Source: Domibacillus robiginosus
GTDB lineage: Bacteria; Bacillota; Bacilli; Bacillales; Domibacillaceae
Assembly (NCBI RefSeq): GCF_000966195.1
Contig: NZ_LAHL01000022.1
Span: 1-45,976 of the forward strand
Reading direction: 5' to 3'
DNA length: 45,976 nt
In this document: piece after piece, positions 17,354 to 25,576 of the stretch
How positions within the stretch are numbered: the stretch's first letter is position 1
How the letters are laid out: every line of letters begins with the position of its first letter
Notes under the pieces: model-generated
Database searches by the model: none
The model's input: only the letters and a program-made list of their open reading frames with translations
Told to the model about the DNA's origin: nothing
Made by a program: the position numbers and the translations under genes

Positions 17354-17391
17354 AAAGCAGCGTTGGCAACAATTCAACGCTGCTTTTTCTT
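17354..17391 (+). terminator. Intra-operon terminator after the TrbL-like gene
   Basis: Perfect 12-bp arms AAAGCAGCGTTG (17354-17365) and CAACGCTGCTTT (17375-17386), then a T-rich tract. The next T4SS gene begins 19 nt later, so read-through or antitermination must occur. Confidence 0.85.
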
Positions 17392-17409
17392 TTTAAAAGG
17401 AGTGGGAAA

Positions 17410-17703
17410 ATGCGAACGTACCGTATACCGAATGAAGTCGCAAGTGAGCTGAAAATTTCAAAAAGCATTTACCTGTTCGACTTGTTTCTAATAATGTCTT
17501 TGATCTTAATTCGCTACATGACGATTCCTTTAGTGCATAGCGATTTCCATATACTGTACACACTGTTCTTGATCGCCTTTGGCGTGTTTATGATAATCAG
17601 ACCGAAAACGAACCCGAAAAAGAGAATGTATGAAGCCATGTATTATTCAATCGTCCGAAAAAAAGACACATACAGTTCCATAGATTACAGTGAAAGCGAG
17701 TGA
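17410..17703 (+). CDS. VirB3-like small membrane protein (97 aa)
   Basis: AAAAGGAG precedes the start. A short cytoplasmic N-terminus (MRTYRIPNEVASELKISKSI) is followed by two membrane segments (about 21-38 and 47-63) and a basic tail (RPKTNPKKRMYEAMYYSIVRKK). The topology and the position just before TrsD-like and VirB4 genes fit VirB3/DUF5592-type components, which contact VirB4 at the inner face. The TGA overlaps the next ATG by one base. Confidence 0.75.
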   Translation: MRTYRIPNEVASELKISKSIYLFDLFLIMSLILIRYMTIPLVHSDFHILYTLFLIAFGVFMIIRPKTNPKKRMYEAMYYSIVRKKDTYSSIDYSESE

Positions 17704-18347
17704 TGAAAATGATACTAATTGATGAAATTAAATTAAAAAAGAATAAACACATCATGCCTGGGGCTGCTGTATTAGATGAATCGAATCTCATTCTTGAAAA
17801 GGAACGGAAAGAGAAAAAAGCTGCTGTAAAGTCCTCTTTTGCTCAAATTAGTCCGGTAGTAGATGTAACCAATAATGATTTCTTTGAAATGCGTTCCGGT
17901 GAATATATGGAGATTATCCAAATTGAAAGCAAAGATATTTACTCATTAAACGATGTCGATTTAAGCAACGACATTCAAAATTTAGCAACCTTTTTAACCG
18001 CTTATACGGAAGACATTAAGATTGTTCCTTTAAATATCCCTTTAAATCTTGAAAAGCAAAAACGCTTTATTCATAAGCGTTTAAGACAAAATAAAAATAC
18101 GGCGTATCAGTCGTTCTTAGAGAGCCGGTTAAGAGAATTTGACAACTTGGAAAAGCACCGGACGAATCGGGAATATTTTATTTTCCTGTATGCAGAAGAA
18201 GAAAAGAAGTTACTAGAAAAACTGCACCAGATCAAGAATTTACTGGCTCGTAGTAATCCAGTAACAGAGCTTTCAATTGAAAAGAAAATCAATATCTTGT
18301 TCCAGATGTTTAACCCGAATACGAAGCCATTAAGTGAAACTGAATAA
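17703..18347 (+). CDS. TrsD/TraD-like conjugation protein (214 aa)
   Basis: Starts in the TGATG overlap with the preceding stop. It is soluble, with no signal or membrane segment. The block NNDFFEMRSGEYMEIIQIESKD followed by DIQNLATFLTAYTEDIKIVP resembles the N-terminal domain of VirB4-type ATPases, and the rest is helical and charged. In pSK41/pGO1-like operons a TrsD protein of this size precedes the TrsE (VirB4) ATPase, as here. It probably works as a detached VirB4 N-terminal domain at the membrane. The assignment is by length, order and motif memory. Confidence 0.7.
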   Translation: MKMILIDEIKLKKNKHIMPGAAVLDESNLILEKERKEKKAAVKSSFAQISPVVDVTNNDFFEMRSGEYMEIIQIESKDIYSLNDVDLSNDIQNLATFLTAYTEDIKIVPLNIPLNLEKQKRFIHKRLRQNKNTAYQSFLESRLREFDNLEKHRTNREYFIFLYAEEEKKLLEKLHQIKNLLARSNPVTELSIEKKINILFQMFNPNTKPLSETE

Positions 18348-18362
18348 AAGGGGAGATATTAC

Positions 18363-20336
18363 ATGAACATGATCGAAAAGCTGAAAGATATGTTTGGCAA
18401 GGGGCAAACCGATGAAGAAGTAAAAAGCGAAAAAGGTTATAACCCAATGGTTGTTTCATCCATTCAACCTAATGGTGGAGTTAAGTTTTTACCTAACTTT
18501 ATACGCTTGGGTGACGGCTATATGACCTCGCTTCATGTTTACAAGTATCAGAATATCGTAAATGATTACTGGCTCGAACCGATCATCAACATGCCGAATG
18601 TTTTGTGTACGGTTGATATTTCAAATGCGAATAAGCGTGAAGTGGTAGACCAGATCAACAAGGCACTGGCCGAGCAAAATATCCGTTTTGAAAATGCAAA
18701 AGATAACATTGAAAGAATTGATGCCCGCAAGCAGTATGCAGAGCTAAGTGAGCTATATGAAAACCTAACTGTGGGTGAGATTTTAAAGTACGTACACCTA
18801 CGTTTATACGTGAAGGGAAAAACGCTGGAAGAACTTGAAGTGAATACAAAAAAAGTGATCGAAGAAATGGAAGCTATGAACTTTCGGGCTGCTGTACTGC
18901 TGAATGAACAGGAGTGGGAATGGGACGGAATGTTTCAAAGTTACAAGGCACAAGCCAAGTACACAAATAAGCGAAAAGGCAAGGAAATACAGGCTTCAAC
19001 AATAGCCGGTGGCTATCCTTTTCACTATACTTCTTTAAATGATGCAACCGGTACTTTTCTAGGAACAACCTATACGGGTGGAACGATTGTACTCGATCTC
19101 TTTCACAAAGATAAGCAGAGAAAACATTACAATGCCTTGATGGTGGGGCAGATGGGTTCTGGTAAATCGACACTCTTAAAAAAGACCGTTCTTGAACAAG
19201 CAATCAAAGGAAACAAGGTACGGATTTTAGATGTAACCGGTGAGTTTTCCGGATTAGTTGAAGCGCTTGGTGGCAAGCAGATCGCCCTTGATGGAAGTGA
19301 GGGAATCATTAACCCATTACACGTTTATAAGACAGCCGTTAAAGAAGATGGCTCAACTAATGAAGAATTATCGTTTATGCAGCACTTGTCTAAACTGAAA
19401 GTTTTCTATAACTTCTTAAAGCCAACTGCCGGTGATGATGAAAAATCTCTTTATTCATCGTTGCTAAGACAGCTTTATATTGAAAAAGGTTTGTGGTCGG
19501 AAGATAAAGAAAATGAGATTGCTGTTACATCATTTCAGCCGAATGAGTACCCTACTTTTTCGGATTTTTTACAGTTAATTCGGAAGGAACTTTACAGTGA
19601 TATTGCTAGTGAAAAGATCAATGAAAACTTAGCTAGTAATACTGTTTTACTTTTAAGCAGTATTGAGCTGGCTGTACAAAGTATCGTTGATATTTACGGG
19701 CAGATTTTTAATGGTCATTCGTCTATTCAGTCATTTGATGAAGAACAAGTTGTATCTTTTCCGATTCGTTCTCTTTTATCCATGCAGGGTGAAGTATTCC
19801 AAGCCCAATTATTTAATATCATGAACATGCTTTGGGATGGAATGATCGTGAACGGTTCGCACCAGTTCAGAAAATTTAATCGTGGGGAACTGGAAGCGAC
19901 TGAAGCTGTAAAGTATTTGATCGTCATAGACGAAGCGCACAACATCATTAATACGAAAGATATTTCAAAACCGGCTGTCCAGTACATTGAACGTTTTATG
20001 CGTGAAGCACGTAAGTATTTTGGTGGCATTTTCTTTGTATCCCATTCGATCAGTGACTTTGTGCCGAATTATGGGGTTGGTCAAAATAATGAAAATGCAG
20101 AGAACATAAAGAAGCTGTTCCAGTTAACGCAATATAAATTTATCGCGCAGCAGGACAGCATTACCATTCCAATTTTGAAGATGATTTTTGAGGGACAAAT
20201 TACAGATAGTGAGCTGGCGGCGATCCCAAGATTTGAAACAGGGCATCTGGTTTTATCCATTTCGGGTGTGAAAAACATTACCTTTAAAGTAGAGATTCCA
20301 AGTAATGAAATGAAAATGTTTGGTGGTGGTGCTTAA
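18363..20336 (+). CDS. VirB4/TrsE-like conjugation ATPase (657 aa)
   Basis: AGGGGAGA precedes the start. The N-terminal domain (about 1-230) is followed by a RecA-type ATPase with Walker A GQMGSGKST (about 262-270), Walker B YLIVIDEAH (about 518-526) and a downstream block MREARKYFGGIFFVSHS. It is 657 aa long, close to TrsE-type proteins. It powers assembly and function of the T4SS at the cytoplasmic membrane. Its stop overlaps the next start (TAATG), coupling it to the cell-wall hydrolase gene. Confidence 0.93.
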   Translation: MNMIEKLKDMFGKGQTDEEVKSEKGYNPMVVSSIQPNGGVKFLPNFIRLGDGYMTSLHVYKYQNIVNDYWLEPIINMPNVLCTVDISNANKREVVDQINKALAEQNIRFENAKDNIERIDARKQYAELSELYENLTVGEILKYVHLRLYVKGKTLEELEVNTKKVIEEMEAMNFRAAVLLNEQEWEWDGMFQSYKAQAKYTNKRKGKEIQASTIAGGYPFHYTSLNDATGTFLGTTYTGGTIVLDLFHKDKQRKHYNALMVGQMGSGKSTLLKKTVLEQAIKGNKVRILDVTGEFSGLVEALGGKQIALDGSEGIINPLHVYKTAVKEDGSTNEELSFMQHLSKLKVFYNFLKPTAGDDEKSLYSSLLRQLYIEKGLWSEDKENEIAVTSFQPNEYPTFSDFLQLIRKELYSDIASEKINENLASNTVLLLSSIELAVQSIVDIYGQIFNGHSSIQSFDEEQVVSFPIRSLLSMQGEVFQAQLFNIMNMLWDGMIVNGSHQFRKFNRGELEATEAVKYLIVIDEAHNIINTKDISKPAVQYIERFMREARKYFGGIFFVSHSISDFVPNYGVGQNNENAENIKKLFQLTQYKFIAQQDSITIPILKMIFEGQITDSELAAIPRFETGHLVLSISGVKNITFKVEIPSNEMKMFGGGA

Positions 20337-21511
20337 TGATAAATAAAAGTGCTGCACCTAAAAATGTAGCCAATGAACTTGCCAAACAAGCAATCAAAAA
20401 AGCGATCAAAGCTAAGTTAAACTTACTTAGCTTGAAAGCTAAGTTATATATAGGAGCAGCTTTGTTGGCTGTCCTTTTACTAGTAATCATGATTGCCGGT
20501 ATGGTTACTATAGTTTCAAATATTATTAGCAATGAATCAAGTACATCGCCTGGCAGTGGAATTGGGGTTGTTGGATATGGTTTAGAGCCGATTCCCGCAT
20601 CGGTTAAGCAATATGAAGATGCAATTAGGAGTGAATTAAATAAGTATGGAAAAGGCGAGTACACACCGTTGTTACTCGCCTTAATGTCGCAAGAAAGTGG
20701 TGGTCGGGGTAATGACCCGATGCAGGCGAGTGAATCGAAATGCGGTTATATCGGATGTATAACGAATCCTTCTGAAAGTATCCAATATGGTGTTAAACAC
20801 TTTTTAGACGTAATGGCAAAAGCCAATAACGATATAAAGTTAACGTTGCAGTCTTATAATTTCGGTGGCGGTTTTATTGATTATGTAAAGCGAAATGGTG
20901 GCTCTTACACATATGAATTAGCGATCTCTTTTTCACAAATGATGTACCAGAAGTTAGCTCACACTGGCATTTACAGATGCCATCGAGAAGAAGCGATTCA
21001 GCATAATGCGTGCTACGGAGATATTAAATACGTTGACGCTGTGTTGAGGTATTTACCGGCAACAGCAGTAGGTGGAGCTGGTGGTGGAACCGTTGTAAAT
21101 GCTTCGGGTGCTGCGAAAAAAGCAATTGAAACTGGAATGACTGCATTAGGTCGTCCGTACGTTTGGGGCGGTGGCAGAACGGAAGCGTCCATAGCCAGAA
21201 GGGACTTTGATTGTTCTTCATTTGTCTGGTGGGCTTATAGAGAAGCCGGTGTAAATTTGGGACCGATGGGAGCAACTACGGAGACACTAAAACACCTCGG
21301 CCAAAGAGTGCCGATAAGCGATATACAAGTAGGGGATTTGATCTTTTGGGATACCTATAAAGTAGATGGTCACGTTGCCATTTATATTGGAAACGATCAA
21401 TTTATTGGAGCTCAAAGTACGGGTGGAGTTTCCATTTCTAATTTTTTATCCAACTCATATTGGGGTGGAAAAAAGCAATGGAAAGGTCACGTGAGAAGGA
21501 TTGTCCAATAA
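20336..21511 (+). CDS. VirB1/TrsG-like bifunctional cell-wall hydrolase (391 aa)
   Basis: A cytoplasmic basic N-terminus and one membrane anchor (about 38-64) are followed by two extracytoplasmic enzymes. A lytic transglycosylase-like domain spans about residues 85-230, with the catalytic Glu in SQESGGRGN and the QSYNFGGGF block. An NlpC/P60 peptidase domain spans about 260-391, with catalytic Cys in FDCSSFVWW and His in DGHVAIYIG. It cuts glycan strands and stem peptides to open the wall for the transfer channel. It overlaps the VirB4 gene by one base. Confidence 0.92.
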   Translation: MINKSAAPKNVANELAKQAIKKAIKAKLNLLSLKAKLYIGAALLAVLLLVIMIAGMVTIVSNIISNESSTSPGSGIGVVGYGLEPIPASVKQYEDAIRSELNKYGKGEYTPLLLALMSQESGGRGNDPMQASESKCGYIGCITNPSESIQYGVKHFLDVMAKANNDIKLTLQSYNFGGGFIDYVKRNGGSYTYELAISFSQMMYQKLAHTGIYRCHREEAIQHNACYGDIKYVDAVLRYLPATAVGGAGGGTVVNASGAAKKAIETGMTALGRPYVWGGGRTEASIARRDFDCSSFVWWAYREAGVNLGPMGATTETLKHLGQRVPISDIQVGDLIFWDTYKVDGHVAIYIGNDQFIGAQSTGGVSISNFLSNSYWGGKKQWKGHVRRIVQ

Positions 21512-21550
21512 TGGATTTTCACATCTTGGATGGCAAAAGGAGATGAAAAA

Positions 21551-22249
21551 ATGAAGAAAGGTCTATCAGTTACATTGATTATGGTACTGGTCATTTCGGT
21601 TGCTGCCAATTTCTTTTCTTTCAACAAATTAACCTCGGCCAAAGAAGAAACAAACCAGAAAGCAAAACTGTTGCTAGAAGAAAAAGAGCAAGAGATCGGG
21701 AAGCTGAACGATGAAATTTCTGCTTTGGAAAAGGAAAAACAGATTACAGCTGGTAACGCAAATACTGAAAAAGTAGAGGGAGAAGTGAAAGGAACGGAAA
21801 CAGAAAATGAAGCTGGACAATCTGGTGGACAGAAAGATTTAGTGAATTCTGCTGAACGGTTTATTGATTATATCTACAATGTAACACCTGATAATTTTGC
21901 AATGGTTAAGCAAAATGCAGACCATTACATGACCGATGAAATGATTAAAACCCTGTTCCCTTCCGATGGAATAGATGAAAAAGGAAGTGACTTAAAAACA
22001 AGCGCTACTGACATTAAAGTGTTTATGGAAGGCGAAGGAAACAAGCAAGTAGTTGTGTCTTATAACTTTGAATTGGAGTTTATAAGTAGTGGCTACAAAG
22101 AAAAAGATTCCTCTTATGTGCTGCTCGATTTTGAGCAGGAAGGTGGGACATATAAAGTATCAAAACTTACGCCAATTAATAGCATGAAAGGTGAAATTTC
22201 AAGCATTGATGCCATTGGTTATCTTAAAGGAGGGGGCATGTTGCCATGA
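21551..22249 (+). CDS. VirB8-like bitopic T4SS protein (232 aa)
   Basis: The start at 21551 is chosen for AAAAGGAGATG upstream; an in-frame ATG at 21530 has none. One N-terminal membrane segment (about 5-24) is followed by a coiled coil (about 28-65), a Gly/Glu/Thr linker, and a C-terminal alpha+beta domain (about 95-232: FIDYIYNV, then strands KQVVVSYNFELEFIS, SSYVLLDFEQ, YKVSKLTPI). This matches the NTF2-like VirB8/TraM periplasmic fold of Gram-positive systems by topology. The stop overlaps the next gene (ATGA). Confidence 0.75.
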   Translation: MKKGLSVTLIMVLVISVAANFFSFNKLTSAKEETNQKAKLLLEEKEQEIGKLNDEISALEKEKQITAGNANTEKVEGEVKGTETENEAGQSGGQKDLVNSAERFIDYIYNVTPDNFAMVKQNADHYMTDEMIKTLFPSDGIDEKGSDLKTSATDIKVFMEGEGNKQVVVSYNFELEFISSGYKEKDSSYVLLDFEQEGGTYKVSKLTPINSMKGEISSIDAIGYLKGGGMLP

Positions 22250-23097
22250 AGAAAAATAAACGTAAAAAGCTGGCTACTCATTGGTCAAATATCTATGTGG
22301 CAGTCACTTTAATTTTTATGTTAGGCTTCGGTTTTTTCTTATCTAGTAAAGTGTTCCTGGCTGATAAAGTCGATGTTTTAAGTACAGAAATCAATAAAGA
22401 ATTTAACGTAAACGGCAGAGGAAAATTCACAATTAAAGAGTGGATATATGATGAAAAGGATAATGAAATGCAAGTAACGCTTACTACCTCTGGACTGACG
22501 AGTTATATGTCTGATCTGGATTTTAAAGCAGTATCAAAAGTGAATGTGAAAGACGAGCTGCCGACTAAAATTGTTTATTCATCGAATGACATTTACATCG
22601 TAAACATCAGTAAAATACCGAAAGATTTTGGTCAGGTTGCGTTGCGATTAGTAAAGGATGAAATGAATTTTGAGGAAGAAGTATTCGATGAAGATCAACT
22701 AAAAAAGAGAGAAAAAGATGCAATTATCACAAGCGTTTATGCAGACCAAACGGTGGTAGATCGTGGTGACATTTCAGAAAAAGACATTGAAGAATACGCC
22801 ATAAAAGTAACCGATGAAATGATTCGAAATACGAAAAAAGAGATCCAAGACCGGCAAAAGGAAATCGAGAAAAACAATTTAATCGTGAAGAAAATCAATG
22901 AAAAAATTAGTGAACAAAAAGGAGAATTGATTTATCAGACTGTCGATGAACAGACAGTAACCAACAATCAAATTTACTCAATGGAACAAGAAATTGAATC
23001 CTACAATACAGATAATGAAACATTAAAAACAGATATAAAATCTTTGGAAACTAAAATCGAAAGACTAAACCAGCGCAAGGATGATTTGCAATTTTAA
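22246..23097 (+). CDS. Bitopic coiled-coil T4SS protein (283 aa)
   Basis: Last gene of the T4SS block, coupled by a 4-bp overlap. The N-terminus is basic and is followed by one membrane segment (about 16-36). An extracytoplasmic beta-rich region (about 45-150) ends in a long, highly charged coiled coil (about 180-283: KEIQDRQKEIEKNNLIVKK and DIKSLETKIERLNQRKDD). No family is recognised. It may span or tether within the cell wall. The Lys/Glu-rich tail resembles mating-channel spacer proteins only in general character. Confidence 0.65.
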   Translation: MKKNKRKKLATHWSNIYVAVTLIFMLGFGFFLSSKVFLADKVDVLSTEINKEFNVNGRGKFTIKEWIYDEKDNEMQVTLTTSGLTSYMSDLDFKAVSKVNVKDELPTKIVYSSNDIYIVNISKIPKDFGQVALRLVKDEMNFEEEVFDEDQLKKREKDAIITSVYADQTVVDRGDISEKDIEEYAIKVTDEMIRNTKKEIQDRQKEIEKNNLIVKKINEKISEQKGELIYQTVDEQTVTNNQIYSMEQEIESYNTDNETLKTDIKSLETKIERLNQRKDDLQF

Positions 23098-23117
23098 ACA
23101 AAAACCATGATTTTTTT

Positions 23118-23263
23118 ACTGTCTAAAATTAAGACAAACAGCGATTTTTACTGTCTAAACTTTAGACAAGTACCCTTTTTCTACTGTCTAAACTTGAGAC
23201 AAAATCAAAATTTCGTGTACCCACGAAAACACTAGGCTCTGCCTAGTTCCACACTGGAAGTGG
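23118..23263 (+). promoter_or_regulatory. Putative oriT region: three palindromic iterons plus hairpins
   Basis: Three 17-bp near-palindromes of the form TGTCTAAACTTTAGACA start at 23120, 23152 and 23185 (spacing 32 and 33 bp, about three turns). Then come TTTCGTG-TACC-CACGAAA (23211-23228), ACTAGGC-TCT-GCCTAGT (23231-23247) and TTCCA-CAC-TGGAA (23247-23259). They lie directly before the RHH-relaxase pair, the usual place of oriT. The nick site is not identified. Confidence 0.65.
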
Positions 23264-23309
23264 GGACACGTTTTCCTTATGCTCTTTCTCACTCTTTCCC
23301 CCCAAGCAT

Positions 23310-23367
23310 TCGTTTTTAACAAAACTTTGTTGTATAATGAAGGTGTACCAAATAACAAAACTTTGTT
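23310..23367 (+). promoter_or_regulatory. Relaxase-operon promoter with two operators
   Basis: A perfect -10 box TATAAT (23333-23338) is preceded by operator AACAAAACTTTGTT (23318-23331) lying in the spacer; the -35 (about 23310-23315) is weak. A second exact operator (23354-23367) lies just after the likely start of transcription and before the ribosome site. Two operators 36 bp apart suggest tight repression of mobilisation genes. Confidence 0.75.
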
Positions 23368-23389
23368 TTTTTGAAAGGGGGGAAAGGGA

Positions 23390-23641
23390 ATGGAAGTGAA
23401 GATCAGAAATGTTGAGCCTACGGCTGTAAAAAAAATCGACGAGCTTGCTAGAAAAAAGGGGCTTTCAAGAAACGAGTACCTCAAAAATGTAATAGAGGAT
23501 TTCTCAATTTTAGAAATGAAGGATAACCATGTTGACCGTATGGAAAAGCAGCTTGTAGCCAACACGCTTTTAATGGAAAAAACCTCGAACACGTTAGATG
23601 AATTAGTATCCGTTTTGAAAGAGTTGATCGACGATGAATAA
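23390..23641 (+). CDS. Ribbon-helix-helix mobilisation accessory protein (83 aa)
   Basis: AAAGGGGGGAAAGGG precedes the start. Residues 1-45 match the RHH fold: strand MEVKIRNVEPTAVKKIDELA, then helices with GLSRNEYLKNVIEDF. The C-terminal half is an amphipathic helix likely used for oligomerisation. Its stop overlaps the relaxase start by 8 nt. Such MobC-like proteins bind oriT repeats and assist the relaxase, so the three palindromes upstream are its likely sites; it could also autoregulate. Confidence 0.82.
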   Translation: MEVKIRNVEPTAVKKIDELARKKGLSRNEYLKNVIEDFSILEMKDNHVDRMEKQLVANTLLMEKTSNTLDELVSVLKELIDDE

Positions 23642-24785
23642 TCCTATAAGACCTGCCGTAGTGATTAAATCCAAGTTTATTTTATCGTCCGGTTCAAAAA
23701 ATAATTTTAATAATTATTTGAATTACATGGACAGAAAAAACACTCACTCGAACGAAAACGATTTTCAAAATTATCAAGATTATATGAGTAATGAAGAAAA
23801 ATCCACTGGCTTGTTTACTTCAAGTAATGACAAGTTAAGTGAAAAAGAAAAAGAAGATTTAAAATCCCTTTTTGAGCAATCGCAACAAAAAGGAAGTATT
23901 CTTTGGCAGGATGTAATTTCTTTTGATAATGAATGGCTGCAAGAAAACGGCGTGTTGAAAGATGGCTTTATGGATGAACAAAAAGTGAAGCAAGCGACAC
24001 GAAATGCAGTAAATGAAATGATTAAAAAAGAAGGATTAGCCGATAGTGCGATTTGGTCTGCTGCCATTCATTACAATACAGATAACATTCATGTTCATGT
24101 TGCCACTGTCCAGACGAAAAATTTTCGAGATCGGGGAAAACGAAAGCAGAAATCTATTGATAGTATGAAGTCAAAAGTGGCGAGTACAATTCTTGATCGA
24201 AGCAAAGAAAATGAAAAACTGAATGAATTTATTCGAGAAAAAGTTGTAAAAACAAAACGTGATGATGATTTACTGTCTTTGAAAAATCGTGTCGTCAATC
24301 GGGATATGGTGAAGCAGTTTAAAAAAATTCATATCATGTTGCCCGAAGATAAGCGGCTGTGGGCATACAGCATGAATGGCATCAAAAATGTAAGACCGGA
24401 AATTGATAAATTGACGGATATGTACATTCAAAGGCATTTCAAAAATGAGTTTGAAGAATTTGAAAAACAATTGAATAAAGAAGTTGAATTGTACAAACGA
24501 ACCTATGGTGATACCAAAAAAGCAGAGCAGTACAAAGAAACGAAAATGGATGATCTTTATAAAAGAATGGGAAACACCATTTTAAAAGAAGTGAAAAAAT
24601 ACGACTATGAATCAAAGAGTGCTGCCCGATCTGAACCAAAAAATAAATTCGAAAAAATTAAACGGGAACGGGCAATCAATAATTTTATTTACACCATTAA
24701 TCGGAGCATGAATGATAACTTGCAGCATTTAAAAAATCAGCGTGAATTTGAAAGGATGCAGCAAGAAAAAGAACAGGAGAGGTAG
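23634..24785 (+). CDS. Conjugative relaxase, MobP2/MOBL-like (383 aa)
   Basis: N-terminal relaxase domain of about 200 residues. The metal-binding three-His motif appears as HYNTDNIHVHVATV (about 144-157). The nucleophile Tyr is probably in the early NNFNNYLNYMDRK segment (about 24-35). The remainder is a charged helical region. Its size and motif fit the small Firmicutes relaxases called MobP2 or MOBL (pLS20-type); I cannot separate these by eye. It nicks oriT and stays attached to the transferred strand. It overlaps the RHH gene and starts a run of coupled genes to 28533. Confidence 0.85.
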   Translation: MNNPIRPAVVIKSKFILSSGSKNNFNNYLNYMDRKNTHSNENDFQNYQDYMSNEEKSTGLFTSSNDKLSEKEKEDLKSLFEQSQQKGSILWQDVISFDNEWLQENGVLKDGFMDEQKVKQATRNAVNEMIKKEGLADSAIWSAAIHYNTDNIHVHVATVQTKNFRDRGKRKQKSIDSMKSKVASTILDRSKENEKLNEFIREKVVKTKRDDDLLSLKNRVVNRDMVKQFKKIHIMLPEDKRLWAYSMNGIKNVRPEIDKLTDMYIQRHFKNEFEEFEKQLNKEVELYKRTYGDTKKAEQYKETKMDDLYKRMGNTILKEVKKYDYESKSAARSEPKNKFEKIKRERAINNFIYTINRSMNDNLQHLKNQREFERMQQEKEQER

Positions 24786-24788
24786 TGA

Positions 24789-25235
24789 ATGAATTTGTCT
24801 GAGGATAAAAAAATACAAAAGAGATATTATTTAGACCCGCACTGGCATGAGTATATAGAAAGTCATGGCAATAACAGCAGTATCGCTCTTGAAACGATTT
24901 TAAAGCAGCATAAAGAGTATTCTAACAATATGTTTGATCTGCGTTTTATTACAAATCAAATTAAACTGGAATTGTTGCAAGAAATTGATACTGGCATCAA
25001 GAAAAATGTTGAAACGGAAATGAAGCGTATTCGGTTAGGAACGAATAATACAGACCGGAATACACAAATTTTAATTGAATTATTGCAGGGGTTTATGGTG
25101 GCTTCCGATAAAGATACAATCGCAACAACTGATCTTTATAAGCCGCCTTTTTTAGTTCAAGCTGAAAATGTGGTGCATGAAAGAATCTCAAATTTGAAAC
25201 AAAAAAAACACTCTAAAGGGGATGGAAAAGAATGA
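24789..25235 (+). CDS. Hypothetical mobilisation-operon protein (148 aa)
   Basis: GGAGAGG precedes the start, 3 nt after the relaxase stop. A soluble, mostly helical, charged protein. The centre (FITNQIKLELLQEIDTGIKK, NVETEMKRIRLGTNNTDRN) looks like a coiled coil. The C-terminus is basic (KQKKHSKGDGKE). No family is recognised. Genes at this position often code for relaxosome accessories. The stop overlaps the next start (ATGA). Confidence 0.65.
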   Translation: MNLSEDKKIQKRYYLDPHWHEYIESHGNNSSIALETILKQHKEYSNNMFDLRFITNQIKLELLQEIDTGIKKNVETEMKRIRLGTNNTDRNTQILIELLQGFMVASDKDTIATTDLYKPPFLVQAENVVHERISNLKQKKHSKGDGKE

Positions 25236-25537
25236 AAGAGCTTTTTAAAAATTTAGATTATGCAACGATTAAAGGCGTTGGAGAAGATGAAGTTTTAGTC
25301 ACATTCAATGGTGAAGATTATGAAATCAAGCTCACTGATACTACTCGTACTCCAATATTTGAAGCTGTTGAACAAGGAATTTTTATTGTCCCTTTTAACA
25401 GTGTCACAAAAGAATTGCTAATCGAAGTTAACACAGAAGTCATGGAAGAATATTTTCCAGAAGTGTTTATGAAGGAACTAGATGGTGCAGCTGACTTTGA
25501 TCCAGAAGAATTTGAAAAAGAAAACGAAAATAAATAA
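25232..25537 (+). CDS. Small acidic hypothetical protein (101 aa)
   Basis: Coupled by a 4-bp overlap, with AAAGGGGATGG upstream. Beta-rich N-terminal half (TIKGVGEDEVLVTFNGEDYE) and an acidic C-terminus (DPEEFEKENENK). The strongly negative charge could mimic DNA, as some antirestriction proteins do, but this is only a guess from composition. No family recognised. Confidence 0.6.
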   Translation: MKELFKNLDYATIKGVGEDEVLVTFNGEDYEIKLTDTTRTPIFEAVEQGIFIVPFNSVTKELLIEVNTEVMEEYFPEVFMKELDGAADFDPEEFEKENENK

Positions 25538-25576
25538 CTGATTCCCTTTCCAATTCTAAAAATGAGGTGTTCAAAA

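Noticed and set aside
23120-23201. CRISPR-like short repeats
   Set aside because: There are only three copies, each palindromic, with 15-16 bp spacers and no cas genes; their position fits oriT or protein-binding iterons.
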